This document shows positions 1-7,430 of a stretch of DNA of 64,000 nt, one piece after another; position 1 is the stretch's first letter; each line of letters opens with the position of its first letter. Source of the stretch: Streptomyces cinnamoneus. Lineage in GTDB: Bacteria > Actinomycetota > Actinomycetes > Streptomycetales > Streptomycetaceae. Below the pieces are notes generated by a model. That model was not told the DNA's origin and made no database searches. It worked only from the letters and a program-made list of their open reading frames with translations. Both the position numbers and the translations under genes were made by a program. Location: positions 1 to 64,000 of the forward strand of contig NZ_BMVB01000015.1 in NCBI RefSeq assembly GCF_014650495.1, in the 5' to 3' direction.

Positions 1-195
1 GCCGGCGGCGGCCGGGGGCGCGGCGGGCCCGGCGTGCCGGGCCCCCGGGCCGTCCCCGGTGGGCGCCGGGACGCCCCGGCCGGCCCACTGGGCCAGCCAC
101 ACCGCGTCGGCCAGCTCCTCCGCCGTCAGGTCCCAGTCGGCGGCCCGGAGCCGGGCGACCAGCTGCCCCAGCCGCAGGTCGTCGGGCGCCGTCAT
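1..195 (-). CDS. SAV_2336-like N-terminal domain protein (partial, 5' end)
   Basis: Only the first 65 codons are inside the window; the gene runs off the left edge. The visible start reads MTAPDDLRLG and is followed by an L-T-A-E-E-L-A-D-A-V-W-L-A-like helix, then a Pro/Ala/Gly-rich linker. That opening helix resembles the N-terminal domain of Streptomyces proteins annotated as SAV_2336 N-terminal domain-related. It lies 6 bp downstream of the MoxR-type ATPase gene on the same strand, so the two are probably co-transcribed. In MoxR systems the partner is often a vWA protein, and the missing part could carry such a domain, but that cannot be seen here. The family assignment is from memory and moderate; the start (ATG at 195) is well placed just after the upstream stop. 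Confidence 0.6.
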   Translation of the reverse strand, partial: MTAPDDLRLGQLVARLRAADWDLTAEELADAVWLAQWAGRGVPAPTGDGPGARHAGPAAPPAAAG

Positions 196-201
196 CTCGC
201 A

Positions 202-1218
202 TCACCTCGGCCGGTCCAGGGGCTGCATGAGCATGTCCGCCAGCCGCTCCCGCGTGACGCGCTCGGTGCGGGGCGCGTGCTGGGTGAGGAACAGGGCGTT
301 GAGCAGCTGGTCGGCGGCGATGACCTCGCCGGGCTCCCGGTCGAGGAAGCGCTGGATGAGCTCGTCGCCGTCGGTCACCGCGTCGTCCCCCAGATGGGCT
401 CTGACCATCGCGGTCAGCTGCTCCTCGCCCGGCGGCTCCAGGTCGAGCTGGATGCAGCGGCGCAGCAGGGCGGCGGGGAAGTCCCGTTCGCCGTTGGAGG
501 TGAGCACGATCAGCGGGAAGGTGGTGCAGCGCACCCGGCCGCCGCGGACGACGGCCCGGCCGCCGTCGTCGGTGAGCACGCCGACCTCGGGTTCGATGTC
601 GGCGATCCGCTCCAGCTCCGGAAGGCGGAACTCTCCCTCCTCCAGGGCGTTGAGCAGGTCGTTGGGCAGGTCCAGGTCGCCCTTGTCCAGCTCGTCGACG
701 AGCAGCACCCTCGGCTGCGGACCGGGCAGCAGGGCCGTGCCGAGCGGCCCGAGCCGGACGTACGAGCCGATCGAGCGGCGCACGCCGCCGGCCGCGCCCC
801 CGCCGGCACCGGCCCGCTCCAGCTGGACGTCCTGCAGCCGGGCGATGGCGTCGTAGTGGTAGAGGCCGTCGCGGAGGGTGGAGCGGCTGACGATGGACCA
901 CCGCAGCACCCGGCCGAGACCCAGTTCGTGGGCGACGGCGTGGGCGAGCGTGGACTTGCCGGTGCCGGGGTTCCCCGTGACCAGGAGCGGACGGCGCAGG
1001 TAGAGGGCGGCGTTGACCGCCTCCACCTCCTCGGGGCGCGGGTGGTGGTTCTCCACCAGCCGGCGCAGCACGCCCAGCCTGCGGGCGGCACTGGGGTCGG
1101 CGTCCGCCCCGGTGTCGGGGCCCGAGGACGCGAAGTCCCGCCAGGGCGGGGGCGGCGGCAGCCGGCGTATCCCGTCGTGCGGCAGGCCGGCTCCCCGATA
1201 GATGCGCCAATCGTTCAC
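202..1218 (-). CDS. MoxR-family AAA+ ATPase of a VMAP-type conflict operon
   Basis: A 338-residue AAA+ ATPase. Walker A (GNPGTGKST) lies at about residues 82-90 and Walker B (VLLVDELDKGD) follows about 90 residues later. The linker after Walker B (NALEEGEF) and the later TSNGERDFPAALLRRC stretch, with sensor-1 Asn and arginine finger, are typical of MoxR ATPases. MoxR proteins usually remodel or activate partner complexes, commonly with a vWA-domain protein. I place the start at a GTG (1218) because a GAGGAG ribosome-binding site lies just upstream and the codons further 5' lack family character. It follows the trypsin-VMAP gene by 160 bp and precedes the SAV_2336-like gene by 6 bp, all on the minus strand. 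Known: MoxR-vWA-VMAP ternary systems have been described computationally as NTP-dependent conflict systems. Inferred: this ATPase licenses the trypsin-VMAP effector. Confidence 0.85.
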   Translation of the reverse strand: MNDWRIYRGAGLPHDGIRRLPPPPPWRDFASSGPDTGADADPSAARRLGVLRRLVENHHPRPEEVEAVNAALYLRRPLLVTGNPGTGKSTLAHAVAHELGLGRVLRWSIVSRSTLRDGLYHYDAIARLQDVQLERAGAGGGAAGGVRRSIGSYVRLGPLGTALLPGPQPRVLLVDELDKGDLDLPNDLLNALEEGEFRLPELERIADIEPEVGVLTDDGGRAVVRGGRVRCTTFPLIVLTSNGERDFPAALLRRCIQLDLEPPGEEQLTAMVRAHLGDDAVTDGDELIQRFLDREPGEVIAADQLLNALFLTQHAPRTERVTRERLADMLMQPLDRPR

Positions 1219-1378
1219 ACTGGGCTCCTCGTAGCTGGTGATGCCCCTGGGGCCTGCTGTGCCCGGGGTTCCCGCGTCGCCGCCGCAGCCACTGCCGGTC
1301 CCCCGGCTCGAAGGTACTCGCCCGGCCGGTGCCCTGCCGACCCCTGCCGCACACCCCTGGCCCGGACTTGACGTGTCG

Positions 1379-3517
1379 TCACGGCGGGCCGCCTGGCCGC
1401 ACGCCGGGGGCGTACAACGGCGTGTCGGGCAACGGGGGTTGGTCCGGGGAGTCGTAGAGCAGGGCAATCGAGCGTGCCCACAGTGCGTCGGGGTCGGGCG
1501 CCTCCGGGTCGGCACAGCGGGTGCGGAGGTTGCGTATGCGGCGGTGGAGCCCCTCGGCGGTCTTCGCCTCGAACACAAGTCGGGACGCCTCCCGGTGGAA
1601 TTCGGCGCAATCCGTATGGCCGGTGGCGCATCTGCGCCAGATCACCACGGCGTGCCCGGCGGCCAGCGCCGCGTCCATGGCCGTTGCGCCCGCACCGGCC
1701 GCCACCTCGCCGCAGTACACCGGCACGGCGGTGTCGGCCGCGTCGGACAACCGTCCGTACGCCGCGTGACCGCCCTCGCGGCCCGGCCCGTCGTGCCCCT
1801 TCACCGGCGCCTCGCGCCGCAGCGGTACGGCGGTCAGCGGACCCCGGTTCGTACCGCCCCAGCGCCGGCGCCACTCGGGGATCGCCGGGCGGTCGCGGCG
1901 GCGCCGGTCGCGCACGAAGACGGCCCGGCGCTGCCCCAGCGGCATCGTGTGCGGATCGAACCCGTCGGCCGGTGCGCCCGGCGGCACCAGTTGCCAGGCG
2001 TCCAGCGGCTCGTCGAACAGCTCGCGCGGCACCACCACGTGCAGGGCGGCCAGGTGCTCTCCCGCGTCCCCCTGCTGCAACGCCTCGGCGACCGGCTCGC
2101 GCAGCGCCTCGCGCAGCTCCGCCCGCGGCACGCCCTCCTCGTCGCCGTCCACCGGGTTGACCACGCCGTTCTCCAGCAGCAGCTTGACGCGCCAGGGGTA
2201 GCGGTCCCCGTACGGGGCGCGGTCGACCTCCACGATCACATCGCCCCACGGGCGGGCGAGCGTACCGGGGCCGCCCGGCTCGACGTCGCGGCGCTCGGGC
2301 TTGCGCAGCTCCACGGTGCCCGCCGGAGCGGGGGCGGGCGGCTCCGCCCCGTCCTGCGCACCGCCGTGCAGGATCTCGTGGATGTCCTCGCGTATCACGT
2401 CGGGCAGCGGCTCGGCCTGGCCGCCCAGCCAGGTGCTCAGCTCCCGCAGCGGCTCCAGGTCCCGGGCGTCGCCCAGCCGGCTGACGGCCGCCGCCACCCG
2501 GGCCGCGTAGAGCAGCACCGCCTCCAGCTCCAGGTCCCGGCCGGGCTCCGCGGCGGCCGGACCGCCGTCGCGCAGGTCGTACAGCAGGCCCACCCCCTCC
2601 CGCCAGGTGCGCGGATCGTGCACCACACCCGGCTGGTACGGGCCCTGGACCACGCGCCGCTTGGCCGCGTCGACCAGCAGCATCACCTCGCCGGGCGTCG
2701 TCGGCGGGGACAGCTCGGCGAGCCGCGCGAAGAGATGGGTGCGCAGGACGGGCGTGAAGCCGGCCGCCGCGGCGGGGCGCAGCGCCTGCTGCAGCCCCGT
2801 CCAGCTGCCACCGGTCCCCACGGTGCGGTAGCGGCGCAGGTGGTGACGGTCGTGGGCGCGGACGAGGGAGTGCAGCCGGTCGCGGCCCGGCCGGGCGCAG
2901 GCGAGACGGCGCAGCGCGGTGATCGGCACGGCCAGGCCCGCGGTGTCCTTGCCGCGCCCCTTGCTGACGCCGATGACCGCGCCCCGGTCCGTGTCCACGA
3001 CCGGCCCGCCCGAGCAGCCGGCGACCGGGATCTCGCCGCGCAGCAGCATCGCCGAACCGTCCTTGCCGTCACCGCCGTTGGCGACGCCCAGGCCGAAGCG
3101 CAGGGCGAGGTCGCCGGTCTCCAGGGACCAGCCGTGCAGGCTCACCGGGGCGGGCACCACCGCCGAACGGTCGCTGAGCCACAGGCACTCGGCGTCCTCC
3201 GCCCCCGCCACCTCCAGCAGCGCCAGGTCGGGCAGGCCCCAGTGCCGGGGCGGGGCGTCGGGGTCCGGCGGCATCGGCAGGGCGATCGCCACCCGGCCCT
3301 GCAGGGTGCGGCCGTCGGCGTCGGTGACGTCGACGGCCGTCCGCCCGCCGAGCACGCCGGCCCCGCCGTTGCCCACGACGTGGGCGCACGTCAGGGCCAG
3401 GCCGGGGGCGACGAAGAAGCCGCTGCCCCAGAACAGGGCACCGGTGGGGTCGTCCGCGCCGCCGGGCGCGGAGATGCGGACGACCGCGCGGCGCACGGTG
3501 CCGTCGAGGGCGCTCAA
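1379..3517 (-). CDS. Trypsin-like serine protease fused to VMAP C-terminal domain
   Basis: A 712-residue predicted cytoplasmic protein with no signal peptide. Residues 1 to about 200 form a chymotrypsin-fold protease: His46 in the TCAHVVG motif, Asp97 in DLALLEV and Ser169 in GCSGGPV make a complete triad. The middle (about 250-480) is helical and rich in Leu and Arg. The last 250 residues resemble the VMAP-C domain: GDVIVEVDR, VVIWRRC, and the closing ALLYDSPDQP-like motif. VMAP proteins link an effector, here a protease, to MoxR/vWA regulation in predicted conflict systems. The chosen TTG start at 3517 overlaps the TGA of the upstream Trypco1 gene (TTGA), which implies translational coupling. 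The sequence further upstream in this frame is low-complexity Arg/Gly and is a shadow of the Trypco1 gene. The family assignment is confident; target and trigger are unknown. Confidence 0.85.
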   Translation of the reverse strand: MSALDGTVRRAVVRISAPGGADDPTGALFWGSGFFVAPGLALTCAHVVGNGGAGVLGGRTAVDVTDADGRTLQGRVAIALPMPPDPDAPPRHWGLPDLALLEVAGAEDAECLWLSDRSAVVPAPVSLHGWSLETGDLALRFGLGVANGGDGKDGSAMLLRGEIPVAGCSGGPVVDTDRGAVIGVSKGRGKDTAGLAVPITALRRLACARPGRDRLHSLVRAHDRHHLRRYRTVGTGGSWTGLQQALRPAAAAGFTPVLRTHLFARLAELSPPTTPGEVMLLVDAAKRRVVQGPYQPGVVHDPRTWREGVGLLYDLRDGGPAAAEPGRDLELEAVLLYAARVAAAVSRLGDARDLEPLRELSTWLGGQAEPLPDVIREDIHEILHGGAQDGAEPPAPAPAGTVELRKPERRDVEPGGPGTLARPWGDVIVEVDRAPYGDRYPWRVKLLLENGVVNPVDGDEEGVPRAELREALREPVAEALQQGDAGEHLAALHVVVPRELFDEPLDAWQLVPPGAPADGFDPHTMPLGQRRAVFVRDRRRRDRPAIPEWRRRWGGTNRGPLTAVPLRREAPVKGHDGPGREGGHAAYGRLSDAADTAVPVYCGEVAAGAGATAMDAALAAGHAVVIWRRCATGHTDCAEFHREASRLVFEAKTAEGLHRRIRNLRTRCADPEAPDPDALWARSIALLYDSPDQPPLPDTPLYAPGVRPGGPP

Positions 3518-3999
3518 GGGGCGCCGCCGGCGGTGGTGCCTCCCCGGCCGTCCGCGCCGCCGGGATCCCCGCCGTCGCCGGGTGCGGGACCGCCGGCCGC
3601 GCCGCCGGGATCCCCGCCGTCGCCGGGTGCGGGCTCGCCGGGCGTGGCGCCGTCGCGGGCGCCGCCGTTCTCGGTCCAGGTGAGCGACACCGTCACCGAC
3701 GCCTTGCCGCTGCCGTCGGCCAGCAGGCTGACGACGCGCCCCGCCTGGGCGGACAGCTCGATGCCGAACTGCACCGTCACCTCGTGCGGCTTCGCCGCCG
3801 CCAGCCCCATGCGGAGCGAGCCCGCGACGCCGCGGACGACGTCGGAGAGGCCGCCCGCCAGGTCCGCCACGCGCCGCGCCGCGCTCGAATCCTCGTACGC
3901 GCCCCAGGGCTCCCCCGCCGCGAGCTCCTGCGCCTGTGTGACCCGGGCCCAGACGACCGTGCCGTCGTCGAGCCGGACCTGCGTGATGCCGTCCGCCAC
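3514..3999 (-). CDS. Trypco1 (trypsin-co-occurring domain, CU044_2847-type) protein
   Basis: A 161-residue protein starting at GTG 3999. Residues 1-110 fit the small Trypco1 or CU044_2847 family: V-R-L-D-D-G-T-V-V-W near the start, a central amphipathic helix, and the strand E-V-T-V-Q-F-G-I-E-L-S ending in S-V-T-V-S-L-T-W. This domain is named for sitting beside trypsin-like proteases in bacterial operons, and the next gene is such a protease, joined by a TTGA overlap. The last 45 residues are a Gly/Pro/Asp-rich tail made partly of two copies of a 15-residue unit (P-A-P-G-D-G-G-D-P-G-G-A), so the conserved domain is followed by a flexible repeat tail. Likely role (inference): a sensor or adaptor for the protease-VMAP partner. 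Confidence 0.8.
   Translation of the reverse strand: MADGITQVRLDDGTVVWARVTQAQELAAGEPWGAYEDSSAARRVADLAGGLSDVVRGVAGSLRMGLAAAKPHEVTVQFGIELSAQAGRVVSLLADGSGKASVTVSLTWTENGGARDGATPGEPAPGDGGDPGGAAGGPAPGDGGDPGGADGRGGTTAGGAP
3554..3633. repeat. 45-bp-period tandem repeat in the Trypco1 gene tail
   Basis: Two identical 35-bp blocks (3554-3588 and 3599-3633) recur with a 45-bp period, in phase with the reading frame, and encode the duplicated Gly/Pro/Asp-rich 15-residue unit. Copy number could vary between strains by slippage. Confidence 0.85.
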
Positions 4000-4131
4000 G
4001 CGCCACCCCCGTTACGCAGATGATGCAGCAGGCTAGTCCTCTGATCGGACCGGCGCGAGAGGCCCTGGCCAACGCCGCCTATCCTGGGCAGGACCGACCG
4101 TCCACCCCCTGAACCGTCCCCGGAGACCACC

Positions 4132-4311
4132 TTGTACTTCACCGACCGCGGCATCGAGGAGCTGGAGAACCGGCGCGGCGAGGAAGAGGTCACGCTCGGC
4201 TGGGTCGCCGAGCAGCTGCGCACCTTCGTCGACCTCAACCCGGACTTCGAGGTCCCGGTCGAGCGCCTCGCGACGTGGCTCGCGCGCCTGGACGACGAGG
4301 ACGACGAGTGA
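4132..4311 (+). CDS. DUF6104-type small acidic protein
   Basis: A 59-residue protein, too short for most ORF cut-offs, starting at a TTG and opening MYFTDRGIEELENRRGEEEV. It ends in a run of acidic residues (DDEDDE). It matches my memory of the short DUF6104 proteins conserved across Streptomyces. The function is unknown. Codon use is strongly GC3-biased, which supports coding. It is transcribed away from the VMAP operon across a short divergent intergenic region. No convincing Shine-Dalgarno site precedes the TTG, so initiation may be weak or leaderless. Confidence 0.75.
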   Translation: MYFTDRGIEELENRRGEEEVTLGWVAEQLRTFVDLNPDFEVPVERLATWLARLDDEDDE

Positions 4312-4510
4312 CGGGGCCCTCCGGCACGTAGGAACGGGCCGGGCTCAGCACTGCCCGTACCCGCCGCCGCGGAGCCGACCTCTCGGGCCCGCGGCGCCGG
4401 GGCCCGCCCCGCCGGGGCCAGCACTGTGGGTGCCCGGCACCGCGGGGGGTCCGCCGCCATGGCGGCCCAGCGCCGTGCCGGGCCCGGCGGCGGGCGGGCC
4501 GGGCTTGGTT

Positions 4511-5341
4511 CTAGCGGGCGCCCCGTGCGCGCCACGCGTCGTAGGCGATCGTCAGCGCGCCGTCCGTGAGCAGGATCGCCCCGGCCGCGGCCCAGCCGCG
4601 CCTCGCGCCGCGGCTCCTGCGTGCGTAGACCAGGAGCGACACCCCCGCCGCAACCTCCGCGGCGCCCAGCGCCCGTGCCTTCGGGCCCCGTATCCACTCC
4701 CCCAGGGCGCCCTGTTCCGAGGCGTCGAGGCCGGTGCGGACCGCCTCGCGCCAGCCCGGCCACTCCACCGGCTCCGCGTCCGGCGCCGCCGCGGCCGCCG
4801 TGTGCAGCATCCGGGCGTCCGAGCCCGGGGCCAGGCCCGGCGGGAGGTGCAGGCCCGCGCGGGCCAGGACCGCGACGAGGCCGAGCACCCGGGCCCGGGC
4901 GTCCGCGTCGGAGTCCGGGCGTGTCAGCCGGTCGAACGCCTCCGCGTCCAGCACCGGGTCCAGACCCAGCCGGGCCCGCAGGGCCGTCAGCGCGCTCTCC
5001 TCCCCCAGCGGGGAGCCGTCCGCGAGCCACGTGAAGCCGACCGTGCGGCGGAAGCCCGACGCGACCACGAAGCCCGCGCCCTCCGCGTCCCACCACAGCC
5101 CCACCGCCGGCCACGACTCGGCGACCGTCAGGGCGTGCGCCCACTCCGCCGTGACCGCGGCAAGGTTCGCGCCCTCCTCCTCGGCCGCCCCCTCCCCCGG
5201 CACCAGCACGCTCCACCCCTCGCCCGCGGGGGCGAGGAACAGCGGCTCGCGCAGCAGCTGCGCGGACGGTCGGACGCGGTCGGGTTCGGCCCGGCAGAGC
5301 AGCAGTGCCCCCGCCGCCCGGCTGTGATCAATTGCGGACAT
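4511..5341 (-). CDS. Conserved hypothetical protein with C-terminal hydrophobic segment
   Basis: A 276-residue protein starting at ATG 5341. I do not recognise a named domain. The first 160 residues are mixed alpha/beta with several Trp (GWSVLVPGEG, WPAVGLWWDAEG, RRTVGFTWLADG) and no signal peptide. Residues 150-200 are helical, and two hydrophobic stretches near the C terminus (about 232-262) flank a basic R-R-S-R-G-A-R-R patch, suggesting membrane association with a cytoplasmic N-terminal domain. It is divergently transcribed from the DUF4097/PadR operon, and its start lies about 30 bp from that operon's -35-like element. The 200 bp downstream of its stop hold only GC-rich inverted repeats. 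Coding status is secure from codon bias; function is unknown. Confidence 0.7.
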   Translation of the reverse strand: MSAIDHSRAAGALLLCRAEPDRVRPSAQLLREPLFLAPAGEGWSVLVPGEGAAEEEGANLAAVTAEWAHALTVAESWPAVGLWWDAEGAGFVVASGFRRTVGFTWLADGSPLGEESALTALRARLGLDPVLDAEAFDRLTRPDSDADARARVLGLVAVLARAGLHLPPGLAPGSDARMLHTAAAAAPDAEPVEWPGWREAVRTGLDASEQGALGEWIRGPKARALGAAEVAAGVSLLVYARRSRGARRGWAAAGAILLTDGALTIAYDAWRARGAR

Positions 5342-5369
5342 GTGTCCACGCTATGCCACCCGGCCGTGC

Positions 5370-5424
5370 TTGACTTCCCCGATCCGCGATATATCGTGTT
5401 CAGCATGGAGACGCGATATGTTGC
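5370..5424 (+). promoter_or_regulatory. Candidate promoter with PadR-like operator for the DUF4097-padR operon
   Basis: TTGACT (5370-5375) and TATCGT (5392-5397) form a promoter-like pair with a 16-bp spacer. The -10 overlaps a perfect palindrome CGATATATCG (5387-5396), and a related half CGCGATATGTTGCG follows at about 5411-5424. AT-rich palindromes of this type are typical PadR targets. The site precedes an operon that encodes its own PadR regulator, so autoregulation is likely but inferred. Confidence 0.5.
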
Positions 5425-5472
5425 GTCGCCGTCGGAGCCGTCGAGGTCGCACCCCGCCGAGGAGGGCCGGAC

Positions 5473-6363
5473 ATGCCGGGCCAGTCTGAGTGGTCAATCG
5501 CCGCACCCCAGAAGCTCACGTTCGAGGAGCCGGTCACGGCCCTGAAGGTGAGCGTCGCGGGCGGCACCGTCAACGTCGTCGGCACGGGCAGCGGCCCCGC
5601 CCGGCTGGAGCTGTCCGACATCGACGGGCCGCCGCTCGCCGTCTCCCTCGACGGCGGCGCCCTCACCGTCGGCTACGACGACCTGCCCAAGAACGTCCTC
5701 AAGTGGCTCGACCGCGCGACGTGGAAGCGGCGCGTCACCGTGACGCTCACCGTCCCGGCGGCCACGCGCGTCGAGATCGCCGTCGTCGGCGCCGACGCCG
5801 TCGTCTCCGGCATCTCCGGCCCCACCGACCTCAAGGGGGTCTCCGGCGACACGACGCTCGTCGGCGTGACCGGCACCGTCCGCGCGGACACCGTCTCCGG
5901 GCGGTTCGAGGCCCAGGCCCTCGCCGGCGACCTGCGCTTCCACTCCGTCTCCGGCGACCTCACGCTCGTCGAGAGCGGCGGCGGCACGGTCCACGCCGAA
6001 TCCGTCAGCGGCGACATGCTCGTCGACCTCGCCGCCGGGGCGGCGGTCTCCAGCCCCAGCCTCACCCTCACCAGTGTCTCCGGCGAGGTCGCCGTCCGGC
6101 TGCCGCACCCGCGCGACGCCCGCGTGGACGCCGAGGTCGACGCCGGCACCACCACCGGGCCGGTCTCCTGCGCCTTCGAGGACCTGCGCGTCAGCGGACA
6201 GTGGGGCGCCAAGCGCATCACCGGCACGCTCGGCGCCGGTTCCGGGGACAAGGCCGGCGGGCGGCTCAAGGTCACCACCGTCTCCGGCGGCGTCGCGCTG
6301 CTGCGCCGGCCACCGGCCCAGGACACCGCCGCCGACTCCGCCCCGCACGGAAAGGTCCTCTGA
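5473..6363 (+). CDS. DUF4097-family beta-strand repeat protein
   Basis: A 296-residue protein (ATG 5473, preceded by a GAGGAGGG ribosome-binding site). From about residue 85 it consists of short repeating beta-strand units of the form V-S-G-D-x-x-L (for example GVSGDTTLVGV, SVSGDLTLVES, SVSGDMLVDL, SVSGEVAV). This is the signature of the DUF4097/DUF4098 beta-solenoid family. No signal peptide or membrane segment is visible, so a cytoplasmic or peripheral location is likely. The molecular role of the family is not established. The gene overlaps the following padR gene by one base (TGATG), so the two are translationally coupled and probably respond to the same signal. Confidence 0.85.
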   Translation: MPGQSEWSIAAPQKLTFEEPVTALKVSVAGGTVNVVGTGSGPARLELSDIDGPPLAVSLDGGALTVGYDDLPKNVLKWLDRATWKRRVTVTLTVPAATRVEIAVVGADAVVSGISGPTDLKGVSGDTTLVGVTGTVRADTVSGRFEAQALAGDLRFHSVSGDLTLVESGGGTVHAESVSGDMLVDLAAGAAVSSPSLTLTSVSGEVAVRLPHPRDARVDAEVDAGTTTGPVSCAFEDLRVSGQWGAKRITGTLGAGSGDKAGGRLKVTTVSGGVALLRRPPAQDTAADSAPHGKVL

Positions 6364-7271
6364 TGCCCCCCGTCTTCGCCCACGGCCGGCTGCGCCTGTA
6401 CCTGCTCAGGCTCCTCGACGAGGCCCCGCGCCACGGCTACGAGGTCATCCGCCTGCTGGAGGAGCGCTTCCAGGGGCTGTACGCACCCTCCGCCGGCACC
6501 GTGTACCCCCGGCTGGCCAAGCTGGAGGCCGAGGGACTGGTCACGCACGCCACCGAGGGCGGGCGCAAGGTGTACTCCATCACCGACGCCGGACGCGCCG
6601 AACTCGCCGACCGGCAGGGGGAGCTGGCCGAGCTGGAGCTGGAGATCCGCGAATCCGTCGCCGCCCTCGCCGCCGACATCCGCGAGGACGTGCGGGGAGC
6701 CGCCGGGGATCTGCGGCGCGAGATGCGCGAGGCGGCGCAGGAGGCCCGGGACGCGTCCGGCACCTCCGGCACGTCCGGCACCTCCGGCACCGGTGACTTC
6801 GGCGAGTACTTCGCCGGGGCCAAGGAGGAGCTGCGGCGGGCCAAGGAGGAGTGGAAGGAGCAGGCCCGCCGGGCGAAGGAGGAGAGCCGCCGGGCCCGGC
6901 AGGAGGCACAGAGCGCGCGCCGGCAGGCCCGGCAGGCGCAGGAGCACGCGCGGGAGGAAGTGCTCCGCATCCAGGAGCGGGTGCGGGAGCAGGTCAGGCA
7001 GCACACCCGGCACGGCGACTGGCCCTCGGGCATCGTGGACGGCGTGAACGCGCTGGCCAAGGAGCTCGGGGCGCTGGCGGGCGGCGACGCCGGGGCGCCG
7101 TCGTCCAAGGACGCGGCCCGGGAACTGGACCGGCTGCTGGACAGGTTCCGGGACGAGGTACGGGACGCTGCGCGGGACCACGGGGTGACGGCCGATCAGG
7201 TCGCCGAGGTCCGCGGGCACTTGAAGGAGACCGCCGAGCGGGTGGTGGGGGCGCTGCGCGGGCGCCCCTGA
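6363..7271 (+). CDS. PadR-family transcriptional regulator with long coiled-coil tail
   Basis: A 302-residue regulator. Residues 1-85 form the PadR winged helix (LYLLRLLDEAPRHGYEV, SAGTVYPRLAKLEAEGLV, GGRKVYSITDAGR). The remainder is unusually long for a PadR protein. It is a highly charged Ala/Arg/Glu coiled coil (about 90-230) interrupted by three tandem G-T-S units near residue 140, ending in a helical domain that contains an L-D-R-L-L-D-R-F-R-D-E-V motif. The coiled coil probably mediates dimerisation or partner binding. Its start overlaps the stop of the DUF4097 gene. It is likely autoregulatory through the palindromic site upstream of the operon (inference). Homologous Streptomyces pairs of DUF4097 plus PadR support the arrangement. 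Confidence 0.9.
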   Translation: MPPVFAHGRLRLYLLRLLDEAPRHGYEVIRLLEERFQGLYAPSAGTVYPRLAKLEAEGLVTHATEGGRKVYSITDAGRAELADRQGELAELELEIRESVAALAADIREDVRGAAGDLRREMREAAQEARDASGTSGTSGTSGTGDFGEYFAGAKEELRRAKEEWKEQARRAKEESRRARQEAQSARRQARQAQEHAREEVLRIQERVREQVRQHTRHGDWPSGIVDGVNALAKELGALAGGDAGAPSSKDAARELDRLLDRFRDEVRDAARDHGVTADQVAEVRGHLKETAERVVGALRGRP

Positions 7272-7285
7272 CACCACCGGCAGGA

Positions 7286-7414
7286 GGGGCCGGGGTGGGG
7301 TGGGCCCTGGCAGGGGGCGTAAAGCGTTATTCGCGGCGCCGTTCGGAGCGCTGTGACCAGGTGCGGTTGCCGTAATAATGCAGCCCCCAGAAGGGCCCAC
7401 CCCACCCCGGCCCC
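7286..7414 (+). repeat. Structured repeat element, copy 1 (partner at 35578-35704)
   Basis: A 129-bp element between convergent genes. The outer arms form a perfect 22-bp inverted repeat (GGGGCCGGGGTGGGG at the left end). The interior carries CTGGCAGGGGGCGTAA near the left arm and GCCGTAATAAT followed by CAGCCCCCAGAAGGG near the right arm. The same internal motifs recur at 35.6 kb, with an outer stem of different but still complementary sequence. It could act as a bidirectional terminator or structured RNA, or be a mobile miniature element; no mobile gene is attached. Confidence 0.7.
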
Positions 7415-7430
7415 GCCCCCCTACGGTCGG

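Noticed and set aside
4330..4500. GC-rich inverted repeats downstream of the DUF6104 gene as a structured RNA
   Set aside because: Several short complementary blocks overlap, but none forms a single dominant stem; probably ordinary terminator-like structure.
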